The notes beneath the pieces were generated by a model. The model ran no database searches, was not told the DNA's origin, and worked only from the letters and a program-made list of their open reading frames with translations. Position numbers and translations under genes: made by a program. A stretch of 64,000 nt of DNA from a virus: IMG/VR virus record IMGVR_UViG_3300036406_001035, positions 78,522 through 142,521 of that record; one strand, given 5' to 3'. Shown piece by piece: positions 40,434 to 49,334 of the stretch (within the stretch, counting starts at the first letter, position 1; each line of letters starts with the position of its first letter).

Positions 40434-41192
40434 ATGTCAAGAACAACAAGAATTGAAATTGCAGAAAATCCTGCAAAGAAACTTTTAAAATGGAAATCAT
40501 CTGAAGGTTCATTCCAATATTGGGATAAAACTTTAGAACAGAATGTAACAGTAGATTTACCTTTTAAATTTGCTATTTTGGAAGAAAAGTATGTATCATT
40601 TAATGGATTTGATGAAGAATCAAATACAGCTATTTGGTCAAATGAAGTGAAAGATGCTAATGAAATGGTAATTGTTAAATCAGGAGAATCAATATTAGGT
40701 GAATTTAAAAAATCAGAATGGAAAAATGTAAAAGATAGTCCTGCATTTAAATCAGCTAATTATACTCAAATATTATATGCTGCTGCAAATTTTGGTTCTG
40801 GATGGGAAATATGTAGAATTATGTTAAATAAATCTGCATTAACTGGTGGGATTTTAAAAGATAAAAAAACAGGTGTGACGTTTCCTGGTCAAGAAACAGA
40901 TGGATGGATTAATTTTATGAATAATTTGTCTAAAGCAAAAGGTAGACAAGCTATTTATGATAATTTTATAATTGTTAATGGATCTAAATCTAAGAAAAAT
41001 GGAGCAGTTAATTTTACTGTACCTGAATTTGATTATGAAGCTATGGACCAAGAACAAAATGAAGAATTTAATGCTTTAGCTATTAAAGTTGATGACTATT
41101 TCTTAAATAGAGTAATTAGTAAAGAAATTACCTCTAATCCTGAAAAAGTAGAAACAAAAGAAGCTTCTTACAATGAAGAATTGCCGTTTTAA
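40434..41192 (+). CDS. ssb: Single-stranded DNA-binding protein
   Basis: 252 aa. The core is beta-rich (KLLKWKSSEGSFQYWDKTLE, VDLPFKFAILEEKYVSFNGF), as in the OB-fold SSBs of crAss-like phages. The end is acidic and finishes NEELPF, the mark of SSB tails that dock partner proteins. It coats single strands at the fork and recruits primase, helicase and polymerase. Assignment rests on the tail, layout and neighbours. A terminator follows. Confidence 0.75.
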   Translation: MSRTTRIEIAENPAKKLLKWKSSEGSFQYWDKTLEQNVTVDLPFKFAILEEKYVSFNGFDEESNTAIWSNEVKDANEMVIVKSGESILGEFKKSEWKNVKDSPAFKSANYTQILYAAANFGSGWEICRIMLNKSALTGGILKDKKTGVTFPGQETDGWINFMNNLSKAKGRQAIYDNFIIVNGSKSKKNGAVNFTVPEFDYEAMDQEQNEEFNALAIKVDDYFLNRVISKEITSNPEKVETKEASYNEELPF

Positions 41193-41216
41193 TTTGTTTT
41201 GATTTGTATTTGTTTT

Positions 41217-41245
41217 AAGACCTGATAAATTCAGGTCTTTTTTTT
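41217..41245 (+). terminator. Intrinsic terminator after SSB
   Basis: GACCTGA 41219-41225 pairs with TCAGGTC 41231-41237, then eight T. Separates the SSB unit from the primase operon. Confidence 0.85.
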
Positions 41246-41263
41246 ATATTTATATAAAATAAT

Positions 41264-42241
41264 ATGAGTAGATTAAACCGAGAATTAGATTGGAAAGATA
41301 TAGAAAATAAATTTGATATTATTGAATATATATCTAGATATACATCTTTAAAAAAGCAAGGTCATTATTATATAGGATCATGTCCATTTCATAATGAAAG
41401 TAATCCTTCATTTTCTGTTAAAAACAATACATTTCAATGTTATGCTTGTCAAATAAAAGGATCAGGAGTTATAGACTTTGTAATGAAAAAGGAGAATATT
41501 AATTTTATAGAAGCTTTAAATGTTTTAAAAAAAGATAAAGGTTTAGAATCTCAAAAAATTAATATTAAAAAACCTAAAATTATAAAGCCTTTAGAAATAG
41601 ATTTTGTAGATGGACCTTTTACAGATAAACATATAGAATATTATGCTAAATTAGAAATGGATAAGTCTTTCTTAGAAAAGAAAAATGTATTTGCTGTTAA
41701 ATCATGGGCAATGGGTTATGGTCATAATAAAAAAATAATACAATTTACTCAAGATGAATATGTATTTGCTTATTATGCTGCTGATATTGATAAATGTAAA
41801 ATATTAAGATTAGGGCCTGAAATAGATAGCAAAGATAAATGGAGAAATAACGCTCCTAATTCTTATTTATGGTATTATAATGATTATGTTAACTTATATC
41901 CTAAAGATGTAGGATTTGTAGTAAAAAGTGTTAAAGATGCTCTTATTGTTCAAAAAACAGGTAGACCTGCTATAGCTACAAATAATGAATCAGATGTTAT
42001 TTTATTACATAATAATGTTCAAAATATAGAGAAAATATTTAAAAAACCTATAATGTGTTATGGAACAGATCCTGATGGAAAAAGAAAAAGTATAAACATA
42101 ACAAATCAAACTAATTGGGGTTGGTTTAATATTCCTAATGATTTATATGATCTTTATAATATTGAAGATTTTGCTGATTATTTAAATAACGGATTTAATT
42201 ATAAACAATTAGAAAGCATGTTTAAAAGAAAGAAATTATGA
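41264..42241 (+). CDS. DnaG-type primase with CHC2 zinc finger
   Basis: 325 aa, shorter than bacterial DnaG. The N-terminal IEYISRYTSLKKQG and GSCPFHNESNPSFSV plus CYACQIKGSG give the CHC2 zinc site (C-H-C-C, about residues 44-68). A TOPRIM-like part is weak (VGFVVKSVKDALIVQ, near 220; the usual Glu is Lys). It makes RNA primers with the helicase at 44535. ATGA overlap with the next gene. Confidence 0.85.
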   Translation: MSRLNRELDWKDIENKFDIIEYISRYTSLKKQGHYYIGSCPFHNESNPSFSVKNNTFQCYACQIKGSGVIDFVMKKENINFIEALNVLKKDKGLESQKINIKKPKIIKPLEIDFVDGPFTDKHIEYYAKLEMDKSFLEKKNVFAVKSWAMGYGHNKKIIQFTQDEYVFAYYAADIDKCKILRLGPEIDSKDKWRNNAPNSYLWYYNDYVNLYPKDVGFVVKSVKDALIVQKTGRPAIATNNESDVILLHNNVQNIEKIFKKPIMCYGTDPDGKRKSINITNQTNWGWFNIPNDLYDLYNIEDFADYLNNGFNYKQLESMFKRKKL

Positions 42242-42489
42242 AATTAAAAATAGGAGATAGAGTTACATTAAAACCTAATTGTCAGTATTATGAACAATCA
42301 TATGATGTTAAAAATGATTGTTACTCAATAGGAACTATAGTAGAAGAGCCATATAAGGAAACTCAAGATTGGGTTGGAATTGAATGGGATACTGGATATA
42401 TGAATTATTATCAAATAGAAAATGTAATAAAAGACCCAGAGTTAATTGATAATATGTTAAAAATAATAGAAAATTATGAATCCAGATAA
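42238..42489 (+). CDS. KOW/SH3-like small protein with IENYE tail
   Basis: 83 aa. MKLKIGDRVTLKPNCQYYEQ, YSIGTIVEEP, DWVGIEWDTGYMNYYQIENV give an SH3-like barrel related in look to 30315; ends NMLKIIENYESR. 4-nt overlap upstream, 14-nt downstream within Tyr-Glu codons. Confidence 0.65.
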   Translation: MKLKIGDRVTLKPNCQYYEQSYDVKNDCYSIGTIVEEPYKETQDWVGIEWDTGYMNYYQIENVIKDPELIDNMLKIIENYESR

Positions 42490-42676
42490 AATAAGAGATG
42501 TAATTATAGGAAATGTTAATGACTTAGTTGCAGAAATAGAAACTAAGAATGACATAATTGATGAGTTAACTCAAGCAATTAGAGAGTTAGAAAACAAAAT
42601 AGAAGAAAAAGATGATGAAATACAGAAATTAAAAGTAGAAATACAAGTATTTACATTTTTAGAAAACGTAAAATAA
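42476..42676 (+). CDS. Coiled-coil protein, 66 aa
   Basis: Almost entirely one acidic coiled coil (NVNDLVAEIETKNDIIDELT, ELENKIEEKDDEIQKLKVEI). Probably forms dimers. Starts in the previous gene's end. No family recognised. Confidence 0.65.
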   Translation: MNPDKIRDVIIGNVNDLVAEIETKNDIIDELTQAIRELENKIEEKDDEIQKLKVEIQVFTFLENVK

Positions 42677-42681
42677 TTAAT

Positions 42682-43089
42682 ATGTTAATAACAGAAATAA
42701 AAGATAAACATTTTAAAGATAATTATAATAATGCTATTAAATTTAGCAATATGTCAGAATTAGATAAGTTTATTGCATATATAGAAGAAGATAGAAATAG
42801 ATATGATAAATTATTTGGAACTCCTTATTCAGAAACACAGATAAAGTATTGGAGAGAGGTTTTAGAAAATAATTTAAAAAAGAAAAGATTTAGATTTGTA
42901 TCAATTAGAGATCGTGGAGCTTGTTATAATGGACAAAATACAAACTATTTACAATCTGAAAAAATAAGATATTCTAATATATCTGCTATAGATCAGATGT
43001 TAGATATGATTACTATGTATGAAAAAAAAGAAGAAATGTCTGATACAGAAAAAGAAATAAGATCTATTTTAGATGAATTGGCGTTATAA
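42682..43089 (+). CDS. Small family protein with MLDMITMYE helix
   Basis: 135 aa. NMSELDKFIAYIEEDRNRYD, WREVLENNLKKKRFRFVSIR and AIDQMLDMITMYEKKEEMSD. The helix that is normally the tail is followed by 20 more residues ending ILDELAL, so the C-terminus has been extended. Overlaps the next gene by 17 nt. Confidence 0.65.
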   Translation: MLITEIKDKHFKDNYNNAIKFSNMSELDKFIAYIEEDRNRYDKLFGTPYSETQIKYWREVLENNLKKKRFRFVSIRDRGACYNGQNTNYLQSEKIRYSNISAIDQMLDMITMYEKKEEMSDTEKEIRSILDELAL

Positions 43090-43495
43090 AAATAAAGAAG
43101 TTAAGAATATTCCAAAAGATTACGATCATTTTATTTATATTATTACTAATATAGATACAGGACAATGGTATGTTGGTAAAAAGATATTTTTCAATAAAAA
43201 ACGAGTTAAATTAAGTAAAAAAAGAAGACTTGAATTAAATACTAGAAAAATATATGAACATATTGTTAAAGAAAGTGATTGGAAAGATTATTATGGAAGT
43301 TCAATAGAATTAAAAAATGATATTTTAAAGCGGGGAAAAGATAAGTTTAAAAGAGAGATTCTTAAGTATGTTAAAGGTAAAAAACAAGCTACTGCTTGGG
43401 AACTTTATTATATATTTAAAAGTGGATTTCCTGATAAATTATCATATAATGGGAATATATTAGGTAGGATATTTAAAAAAGATTTTATAGAATGA
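43073..43495 (+). CDS. GIY-YIG endonuclease (Seg-like)
   Basis: 140 aa. FIYIITNIDTGQWYVGKKIF has the GIY-YIG pattern (YI-I ... YVG, about residues 18-35). YYGSS and a WELYYIFKSGF helix with the expected acidic residue follow. Free-standing Seg proteins cut neighbouring alleles and spread between phages. It sits between small genes and the replication block; start lies inside the previous gene. Confidence 0.7.
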   Translation: MNWRYKNKEVKNIPKDYDHFIYIITNIDTGQWYVGKKIFFNKKRVKLSKKRRLELNTRKIYEHIVKESDWKDYYGSSIELKNDILKRGKDKFKREILKYVKGKKQATAWELYYIFKSGFPDKLSYNGNILGRIFKKDFIE

Positions 43496-44538
43496 CATTA
43501 GATGAATTACATAAATTAATGAGTTACAATGTAACATCTTTATTTACTATGATATTAAAACATAGATTGTTATATTATGATTTTGAGAAATATTATAAGA
43601 ATTCTTATAGTCAATGTACAGCTTATGTAGAAAAATCTGGTAATTTAACTGATGATTATGTATTTCATGTATTTAAATACTCTCCAGAATGTGAAAAATT
43701 AATAGAAAAACATTTTGAGAGTTTGGATGAACATGAAGATACTATACATGTTGGTTATTATATAGTAGTAGTAATGAATAAATGGAGTTATATGAGTGGA
43801 GATGAATGGCAATCATTACAACAAAGTAATTATTATGATTTTAAAGATTCTTTATTTAATGAATCTAGATGGAATCAAGGTGCTAATATCCATAATTCTA
43901 TCATTACTAAATCTGATAAATTAGCTAATTTATTAGAACTTTATATAGGAGAAGATGTTAGAAAAAGAAATATATATTGGAAAGCGTATTTAAAAGAAGA
44001 AGAAGTCTTAGATTTGGATAAAATATCAAACATGAAAATACTTGGATACAATGAAGAATGGATTTTAGAACAATTAAATAAAGCTTCTAAATATGATAAA
44101 ATTGTATATGAAAAAGTATTAAAGCATAGTTTTGAAATTACAGCTCCAGCAATAACAGGCTTACAAGCTTTACATTATAAAGAAGATTATGATTTTAAAT
44201 CTTTACATCAAAGATTAGAATCATATTTAGAAGAAAAAACAGGTAAAAAACAATATAGAATTGATATTTTAGGAACTAAATTTTCTATATTACCTAATGA
44301 AAAGGATTTTGCAGCTAAATTAAAAAAAGCATGTAAACAATATAATTTAACAGATATGAATAAAGTTGAAAAATGTCTAAAAAATCATTTAGATAAATTA
44401 CAACCTCCATTATTACATTATTATATATTACATAAAGAAAGAGGAAGTCAATTAGCTACAGATTATCAATCTTTTGAAGAAGATAATATGAATGAGAGAA
44501 TTAAAGAAGTTATAAAAAATAAAGATTTATTTGGATGA
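43492..44538 (+). CDS. Unrecognised 348-aa protein in replication operon
   Basis: Starts in the previous stop and ends in the next start (ATGA both sides), directly ahead of the helicase. The chain is helical with Tyr/His-rich parts (YDFEKYYKNSYSQCTAYVEK, EWILEQLNKASKYDKIVYEK, FHLRLES-type helices). No enzyme motif is visible. Position suggests a helicase loader or fork protein, unproven. Confidence 0.65.
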   Translation: MTLDELHKLMSYNVTSLFTMILKHRLLYYDFEKYYKNSYSQCTAYVEKSGNLTDDYVFHVFKYSPECEKLIEKHFESLDEHEDTIHVGYYIVVVMNKWSYMSGDEWQSLQQSNYYDFKDSLFNESRWNQGANIHNSIITKSDKLANLLELYIGEDVRKRNIYWKAYLKEEEVLDLDKISNMKILGYNEEWILEQLNKASKYDKIVYEKVLKHSFEITAPAITGLQALHYKEDYDFKSLHQRLESYLEEKTGKKQYRIDILGTKFSILPNEKDFAAKLKKACKQYNLTDMNKVEKCLKNHLDKLQPPLLHYYILHKERGSQLATDYQSFEEDNMNERIKEVIKNKDLFG

Positions 44539-45437
44539 GTAAAATAGAAATATATCAACCTGGACATTGTTATGATAAAATGATTCATCAATATCAAAAA
44601 GGAAAAGTCAAAGGTACTACAACCTATAATAAAAATATTGATGAAGCATGGACTTGGAGATTACAAGAGTTTAATATATGGACTGGATATGCAAATGAAG
44701 GAAAAAGCTTAATGTTAAAACAATTATGTCTAATAAAAGCACTTGAGGAGGGTAAGAAATTTATTTTTTCTTCACCCGAAGATTACCCTCCTGAAGAATT
44801 TTTTGATGATATGATACATACCATTTCAGGCGGATCTACAGATAAGGATAGAAAAAACTATATATCTAAGGAACTTTATGATAAATGTTTTGATTTAATT
44901 AAAGATAAATTTTACTTTTTATATATTAAACCTCCATTTAATACTATTGAAAATGTTATTTTACAAATGGAAGAATTAATTAAAAAAGAAGAAATATATG
45001 CTTGTATAATAGATCCTATTTTAAAATTTACTCCTTCAGATAAAGCTCCTGATAGAGATGATCGTTATGCAGGATACATTGGTACTCTTTTAGTAGACTT
45101 TGCTAGAAGACACAATGTATCTATGCATATGGTCATGCATCAAAATACTCCTAAAATTATAGAAAGTACAGGATGTTATCCAAAACCTAATATGTATAAT
45201 GTTAAAGGAGGTGGATCGTGGAATGATGGAGCAGATAATCTTGTTTTTGTACAAAGACCTCTATATGCTAAAGATAAAATGGATGATACTGTATTATTTG
45301 GTTCTCAAAAGATTAAAAAACAAAAATTGGTAGGAATACCACAAGAAATGAAATTTAAATTTAATAGATTAACAAATAGATATACTGATATGAATGATCA
45401 AGATATATTCTATTTTGATAAATTTTTAACAAAATGA
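44535..45437 (+). CDS. DnaB-type replicative helicase (RecA fold)
   Basis: 300 aa, lacking the usual N-terminal domain. Walker A WTGYANEGKSLML (about residues 49-61), KFIFSSPEDYP after strand 2, Walker B ACIIDPILKF (about 155), MHMVMHQNTP (motif H3-like) and GGGSWNDGADNLVFVQR (motif H4-like). It unwinds DNA at the fork with the primase at 41264 and the polymerase at 20608. ATGA overlap on both sides. Confidence 0.82.
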   Translation: MSKIEIYQPGHCYDKMIHQYQKGKVKGTTTYNKNIDEAWTWRLQEFNIWTGYANEGKSLMLKQLCLIKALEEGKKFIFSSPEDYPPEEFFDDMIHTISGGSTDKDRKNYISKELYDKCFDLIKDKFYFLYIKPPFNTIENVILQMEELIKKEEIYACIIDPILKFTPSDKAPDRDDRYAGYIGTLLVDFARRHNVSMHMVMHQNTPKIIESTGCYPKPNMYNVKGGGSWNDGADNLVFVQRPLYAKDKMDDTVLFGSQKIKKQKLVGIPQEMKFKFNRLTNRYTDMNDQDIFYFDKFLTK

Positions 45438-45661
45438 AAGAATACTCAGTCCCAATCAGATGGGAATCTTACTGTAGAATAACAGTTCAAGCTTCTAATA
45501 TAAATGAAGCATGTACTTTAGCATTAAAAGAATTTTTATCTATATCTGATGATAATTATTTAGATGATAGTTTTTCTATTGATGAATTTATAGTAGAAGA
45601 GAATCCTAATGAAGCAGAATTATATAATGAAGAAGAAATTTATAAAAAATTATGGGAATGA
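45434..45661 (+). CDS. Acidic 75-aa protein
   Basis: MKEYSVPIRWESYCRITVQA, then a helical NINEACTLALKEFLSIS and an acidic end (EENPNEAELYNEEEIY). The pattern VPIRWE..CRITVQA...EACTLA is that of small alpha/beta proteins common in phages. ATGA overlap with the helicase. Confidence 0.6.
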   Translation: MKEYSVPIRWESYCRITVQASNINEACTLALKEFLSISDDNYLDDSFSIDEFIVEENPNEAELYNEEEIYKKLWE

Positions 45662-45689
45662 ATTTAAAAATATTAGAAGGTATAAAAAT

Positions 45690-46283
45690 ATGAAAATAAG
45701 ATTATTTAATAAAGCAATAGGAGATTTTAATAATGTTTATTTTTCTTCTGATTTACATTTAAATCATGAAAATATTATTAAATTTGGTAGAGATTTCAAA
45801 AATGTATCTCATATGAATAGAACTATTATTGATAATATTAATAAAGTATGTCAACCTACAGATTTATTAATATTATTAGGAGATACATTAATGGGTAATA
45901 AAGATTATAATGATTTTTGTTCTAATATTAATTGTAATTTAATAATATTATATGGAAATCATTGTAATATTAATAAATTTAAAGAAGTTACAGCTTCAAA
46001 TTTATTATATCACGGATATTATCTTGAAATACAAGTTGATAAACAAGATATAATTTGCTCTCATTATCCAATGATGCATTGGAATTATCAAAAAGATGGT
46101 AGTTTTATGTTACATGGACATAATCATGGTTATGAATGTGCTGTATTGAAAGAAATCCATAAATATAAATCAATGGAAGTAGGAATAGATTGCTATTATG
46201 AAGAATATAAAGAATGGAAACCTTATTCTTATAAAGAAGTAAAAGAAAAATTAAAAAATAAAAAATTAATAAATAGACATTAA
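45690..46283 (+). CDS. Calcineurin-like metallophosphoesterase
   Basis: ATG 45690 was chosen because the upstream part of the frame overlaps the previous gene. 197 aa. Motifs in order: VYFSSDLHLNHENII (DxH), LLGDTLMG (GD), YGNHCNI (GNH), CSHYPMMHW (H near 136) and LHGHNHG (GHxH). These bind two metals. It may act on nucleotides, cyclic nucleotides or RNA ends. Genomic neighbour: a cyclic-phosphate receiver-like gene at 46818. Confidence 0.85.
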   Translation: MKIRLFNKAIGDFNNVYFSSDLHLNHENIIKFGRDFKNVSHMNRTIIDNINKVCQPTDLLILLGDTLMGNKDYNDFCSNINCNLIILYGNHCNINKFKEVTASNLLYHGYYLEIQVDKQDIICSHYPMMHWNYQKDGSFMLHGHNHGYECAVLKEIHKYKSMEVGIDCYYEEYKEWKPYSYKEVKEKLKNKKLINRH

Positions 46284-46284
46284 T

Positions 46285-46362
46285 ATGGCTAGAATTATAA
46301 AAAACCCAGGTAGAGGTTATAGCGGTAGAGAAAAACAACCTATTTATGTATATGATTTCTAG
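46285..46362 (+). CDS. 25-aa basic peptide
   Basis: ATG 1 nt after the previous stop; TAG 46360-46362. Peptide of Gly/Arg type (NPGRGYSGREKQ), ending IYVYDF. Sequence style and spacing suggest a real small gene; function unknown. Confidence 0.4.
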   Translation: MARIIKNPGRGYSGREKQPIYVYDF

Positions 46363-46407
46363 TAGTAATTAACATAGATAGATTTGATATAGATTAAATA
46401 AAATAAT

Positions 46408-46818
46408 ATGAAAAATACAACCGTAATAATAAAAGGAGAAGCTAAATGTGATTACCCTCATTTAGTAGAATTACATGGAATATCATGTGAACAAGATTTC
46501 ACAGAATATTTTGATGATGAATTTACATTTAAAGATAAAATAGACTCAGGTTATATGAGTTTTAGTTATGAAAATGGAAAATTATATACATTAACAGTCT
46601 ATGATTGTAATTGTAAATTAACAGAAGAAGAATTGCTAACATTAGAAGAATATACACAAGGGCAATGGTCTGATGGTATAGGAGAAGGTTTTGAACAACA
46701 ACCTGCTACATATGTAGATGATTATTTAAACTCAGATGGAGAGATTACAACTGAAGTATATATTAGTCCTTGGTTTTTTGGTCAGAAAATAAGTACAAAT
46801 CAAAAAGAATTAACATAA
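46408..46818 (+). CDS. Unrecognised acidic 136-aa protein
   Basis: Start MKNTTVIIKGEAKCDYPHLV, then acidic (YFDDEFTFKDKIDSGYMSFS), TVYDCNCKLTEEELLTLEEY and a Gly-rich GQWSDGIGEGFEQQP motif, ending in beta-rich text. The GQWSDGIGEGFE word is seen in unrelated phage and plasmid genes of unknown role. 1-nt overlap (TAATG) with the next gene. Confidence 0.65.
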   Translation: MKNTTVIIKGEAKCDYPHLVELHGISCEQDFTEYFDDEFTFKDKIDSGYMSFSYENGKLYTLTVYDCNCKLTEEELLTLEEYTQGQWSDGIGEGFEQQPATYVDDYLNSDGEITTEVYISPWFFGQKISTNQKELT

Positions 46819-47210
46819 TGAAATTATTTTTAGATGATATTAGGTATCCTAAAGATTGCATAGATTATATGCATAGAAGAATAGGACATTTAGCAAAGTT
46901 TTATGAAGATGATTGGGTTATTGTTAGAAATTATGATGAATTTTGTGATGTTTTAAAAAACCATTTTCAGGAAATAGAAGTCATTTCTTTTGATCATGAT
47001 TTAGCAGATGAACATATGTTAGATTATCATAAACATCAAGGTAATGGAAATGATATTATAGGATATGAAGACTTTAAAGAAAAAACAGGGTTAGATTGTG
47101 CTTTATTTACAAAAGAAATATATAAAGAGAATAATTTAGTATTACCAACAATGTTTGTTCATAGTATGAATCCTGTTGGGACTCAAAATATTATAAATGT
47201 GTTTAAATGA
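46818..47210 (+). CDS. Cyclic-phosphate processing receiver-like (cREC) protein
   Basis: ATG 46818 shares one base with the upstream stop; an earlier frame start would overlap. 130 aa. MKLFLDDIRYPKDC (acidic pair and Arg after strand 1), VIVRNYDEFCDVL, VISFDHDLADEH (Asp-His-Asp) and MFVHSMNPVGTQNI near the end fit the receiver-like fold predicted to process cyclic phosphates on RNA. It lies 0.5 kb from the metallophosphoesterase. Substrate unproven. Confidence 0.75.
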   Translation: MKLFLDDIRYPKDCIDYMHRRIGHLAKFYEDDWVIVRNYDEFCDVLKNHFQEIEVISFDHDLADEHMLDYHKHQGNGNDIIGYEDFKEKTGLDCALFTKEIYKENNLVLPTMFVHSMNPVGTQNIINVFK

Positions 47211-47359
47211 AAGATTATTTAAATGAAAAAATAGACAGATTATTAAGAATTGGAACTTTAAATTTTTGGAATATTAAAAAATATTTAAAAGAAGAAGGAT
47301 TAAATTTAAGTAAAACTGCATTAATTAAAAGAATTAAAGAATTATGGAAGAATTGTTAA
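47207..47359 (+). CDS. Basic helical 50-aa protein
   Basis: ATGA overlap with cREC gene; TAA 47357-47359. MKDYLNEKIDRLLRIGTLNF, a Lys-rich middle and TALIKRIKELWKNC could be a small winged-helix or helix-turn-helix protein (NIKKYLKEEGLNLSKTALI). Overlap with the next gene is 16 nt. Confidence 0.5.
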   Translation: MKDYLNEKIDRLLRIGTLNFWNIKKYLKEEGLNLSKTALIKRIKELWKNC

Positions 47360-47490
47360 AACAAATGAGAGAGGAAATGAATCAATATATATTAGTTGAT
47401 AAAGACTCCCATCAAGTATTAAATTTAGTAGAAGTAGAAGTTGTAATTCCAATTATTGAAAAATATATAAAATTAGCATATGATCATTGA
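47344..47490 (+). CDS. Small 48-aa protein
   Basis: Start inside the previous gene, stop TGA within the next start. MEELLKQMREEMNQYILVDK, then VEVVIPIIEKYIKLAYDH. Helical and acidic. Placement fits coupled translation. Confidence 0.5.
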   Translation: MEELLKQMREEMNQYILVDKDSHQVLNLVEVEVVIPIIEKYIKLAYDH

Positions 47491-48535
47491 GTGTTGTGAA
47501 GTAGATTATAGAAAATATGAAGCATATAATTATTCAGGGTTGAAACTTTTTGCAGAAAACCCTTATAGTTATTATAATAAATACATTCTAAAACAAAAAG
47601 AAGATGAAACTTTAAGTGATTCTGTTAAAATCGGAATGCTTGTAGATTGTCTTTTGTTAGAAAAAGAAAGATTTAATGAAAAGTTTAGTATAACTGTTTG
47701 TGAAAAACCAATAGGACAATTAGGTGAATTCATTGATGAATTATGGGCAATAACTCAAAGATATATTGATCAAGATGGAACTATTACAATTTCTATGAAA
47801 GAAAGATTAGAATTTACCTGGGATGTATTTAAACAAAAAAATCCAAATAAATTCAAAGGAAAAGATTTTAATTATCTTGTAGAAAACTTTAAAATAGAAG
47901 ATAAAAATGGAAACTCTCCACAATTATATTATATCAACCTTATTAAAGAATATGGTAAAGTTACAATAGATCAAAGAACATATGATAAAGCAGAAAAAAT
48001 TGTTAATAATATAATTCATGGAAAATATACTAATAATTTATTTATACCTTCTAGAACTATAGAATTAAAATATCAAACTGCAATCGTATCTATTATAGAT
48101 GGAGTAGAAGTTAAAGGTTTAATTGATATTATTAAAATTGATCATACATCTAAAACTGTGTTAGGTATTGATTTAAAAACAACCTGGCAAATGACTAATT
48201 TCTCTTTTAATTTTAAGAAAATGGGATATTATTTACAAGCTAGTTTATATCATAGTTTATTATCTCAATATATTATTGATAATAATTTAACTGATTATAC
48301 AGTTGATGATAGATTTATGTTCTTAATTTGTGATAGTTCATTGACTTATTTACCACATTTTTATATATGTAGTAAAGATATAATAGATAAAGGTTTAAAT
48401 GGTTTTTCAGATAGTTATACTGATTATAAAGGAGTAAAACAATTAATTAAAGAAATAGAATATTGTAAGAAAAATGGATTTTATGATCACATTTCTTTAC
48501 ATGAAAATAATGGATATTTAAATATAAAATTATGA
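47480..48535 (+). CDS. PD-(D/E)XK exonuclease (RecB/Cas4-like)
   Basis: 351 aa. NYSGLKLFAENPYSYYNKYI (N-terminal helix with conserved contact), GMLVDCLLLEKERF, then the catalytic pattern VKGLIDIIKID followed by VLGIDLKTT (Asp ... Asp-X-Lys, about residues 213-234) and MGYYLQASLYHSLL (motif QxxxY). It likely degrades DNA ends and works in recombination with the RecA-like gene at 52228. ATGA overlap with the next gene. Confidence 0.85.
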   Translation: MIIECCEVDYRKYEAYNYSGLKLFAENPYSYYNKYILKQKEDETLSDSVKIGMLVDCLLLEKERFNEKFSITVCEKPIGQLGEFIDELWAITQRYIDQDGTITISMKERLEFTWDVFKQKNPNKFKGKDFNYLVENFKIEDKNGNSPQLYYINLIKEYGKVTIDQRTYDKAEKIVNNIIHGKYTNNLFIPSRTIELKYQTAIVSIIDGVEVKGLIDIIKIDHTSKTVLGIDLKTTWQMTNFSFNFKKMGYYLQASLYHSLLSQYIIDNNLTDYTVDDRFMFLICDSSLTYLPHFYICSKDIIDKGLNGFSDSYTDYKGVKQLIKEIEYCKKNGFYDHISLHENNGYLNIKL

Positions 48536-48903
48536 CATACGTAACATATAAATATTTTAATAAAAGTAATCAAAGATTAGCTATTTTTGGTGAAGTGATC
48601 AATGATAACATGGCAATTACTATAATTCCATGTTCAAAAAAAGATCAATTTAATAAAAAAAAAGCTAAAGAATTATATAATAAGATAAAAGAAGGAGAAA
48701 CTGTTCATTATGAAGCCTTTAACTTTAAAGGAACTGATGCAAGTGACTTTTTTAGATGGTGTAAATCTAGATATTATAAAAAAATATATATAATCACAGA
48801 TGAAAATACTGAAATAGTAAAATACACACATAAAACAGGAAAAAAACCTTCTAGAATAGAAATATTATATAGTCCTCAAATTAATAAAGAAAAAGTAAGT
48901 TAA
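48532..48903 (+). CDS. Basic 123-aa protein
   Basis: MTYVTYKYFNKSNQRLAIFG, VINDNMAITIIPCSKKDQFN, then FFRWCKSRYYKKIYIITDEN and a Lys-rich end. Its charge suits DNA binding; it is coupled to the nuclease. The terminator stem covers its last codons. Confidence 0.65.
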   Translation: MTYVTYKYFNKSNQRLAIFGEVINDNMAITIIPCSKKDQFNKKKAKELYNKIKEGETVHYEAFNFKGTDASDFFRWCKSRYYKKIYIITDENTEIVKYTHKTGKKPSRIEILYSPQINKEKVS

Positions 48904-48918
48904 TTCTTACTTTTTTCT
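48889..48918 (+). terminator. Intrinsic terminator overlapping a stop codon
   Basis: AAAAGTAAG 48891-48899 pairs with CTTACTTTT starting at 48906, then a T-rich run. TAA 48901-48903 lies in the loop. Confidence 0.75.
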
Positions 48919-48932
48919 TTTATTTTATAATT

Positions 48933-49274
48933 ATGGAATGTTATTTAGTTGAAAATTTAAAAGAATTAGATCAAGTAGCCTCTTTAAAAGGTTTGAATGT
49001 TAAACGAATTAATAAAGGTTATCGAACAAAAGTAGGACCAGGCTTAAAAGAATATTTGGATATAAAAGAAGATATATTAGCTGGAAATCATACTGTTTAT
49101 GCTATTTCAGCTAAAAGAAAAACATTATATTGGTTTAGAAGAGATACTAGTAAAGTATCAATGATAGACTACTTGAAGAAAGATAATATTAAACTTCTCC
49201 TTATTCCTAGTCTTAATCTTACGTTTTTTAAGAATCTAGATTTAATCTTAAATAAATTAGAAGAAATTGTATAA
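48933..49274 (+). CDS. Small family protein with LDLILNKLEEIV tail
   Basis: 113 aa. MECYLVENLKELDQVASLKG, GPGLKEYLDIKEDILAGNHT, YWFRRDTSKVSMIDYLKKDN and ending FKNLDLILNKLEEIV. Tail and size are close to the small-protein family. It stands alone between a terminator and nrdJ. Confidence 0.65.
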   Translation: MECYLVENLKELDQVASLKGLNVKRINKGYRTKVGPGLKEYLDIKEDILAGNHTVYAISAKRKTLYWFRRDTSKVSMIDYLKKDNIKLLLIPSLNLTFFKNLDLILNKLEEIV

Positions 49275-49334
49275 AATATTAGAAATAAGTTGTATCTTAT
49301 ATTCTAATTATTTAATTTTACAAAAAATAGAAAA

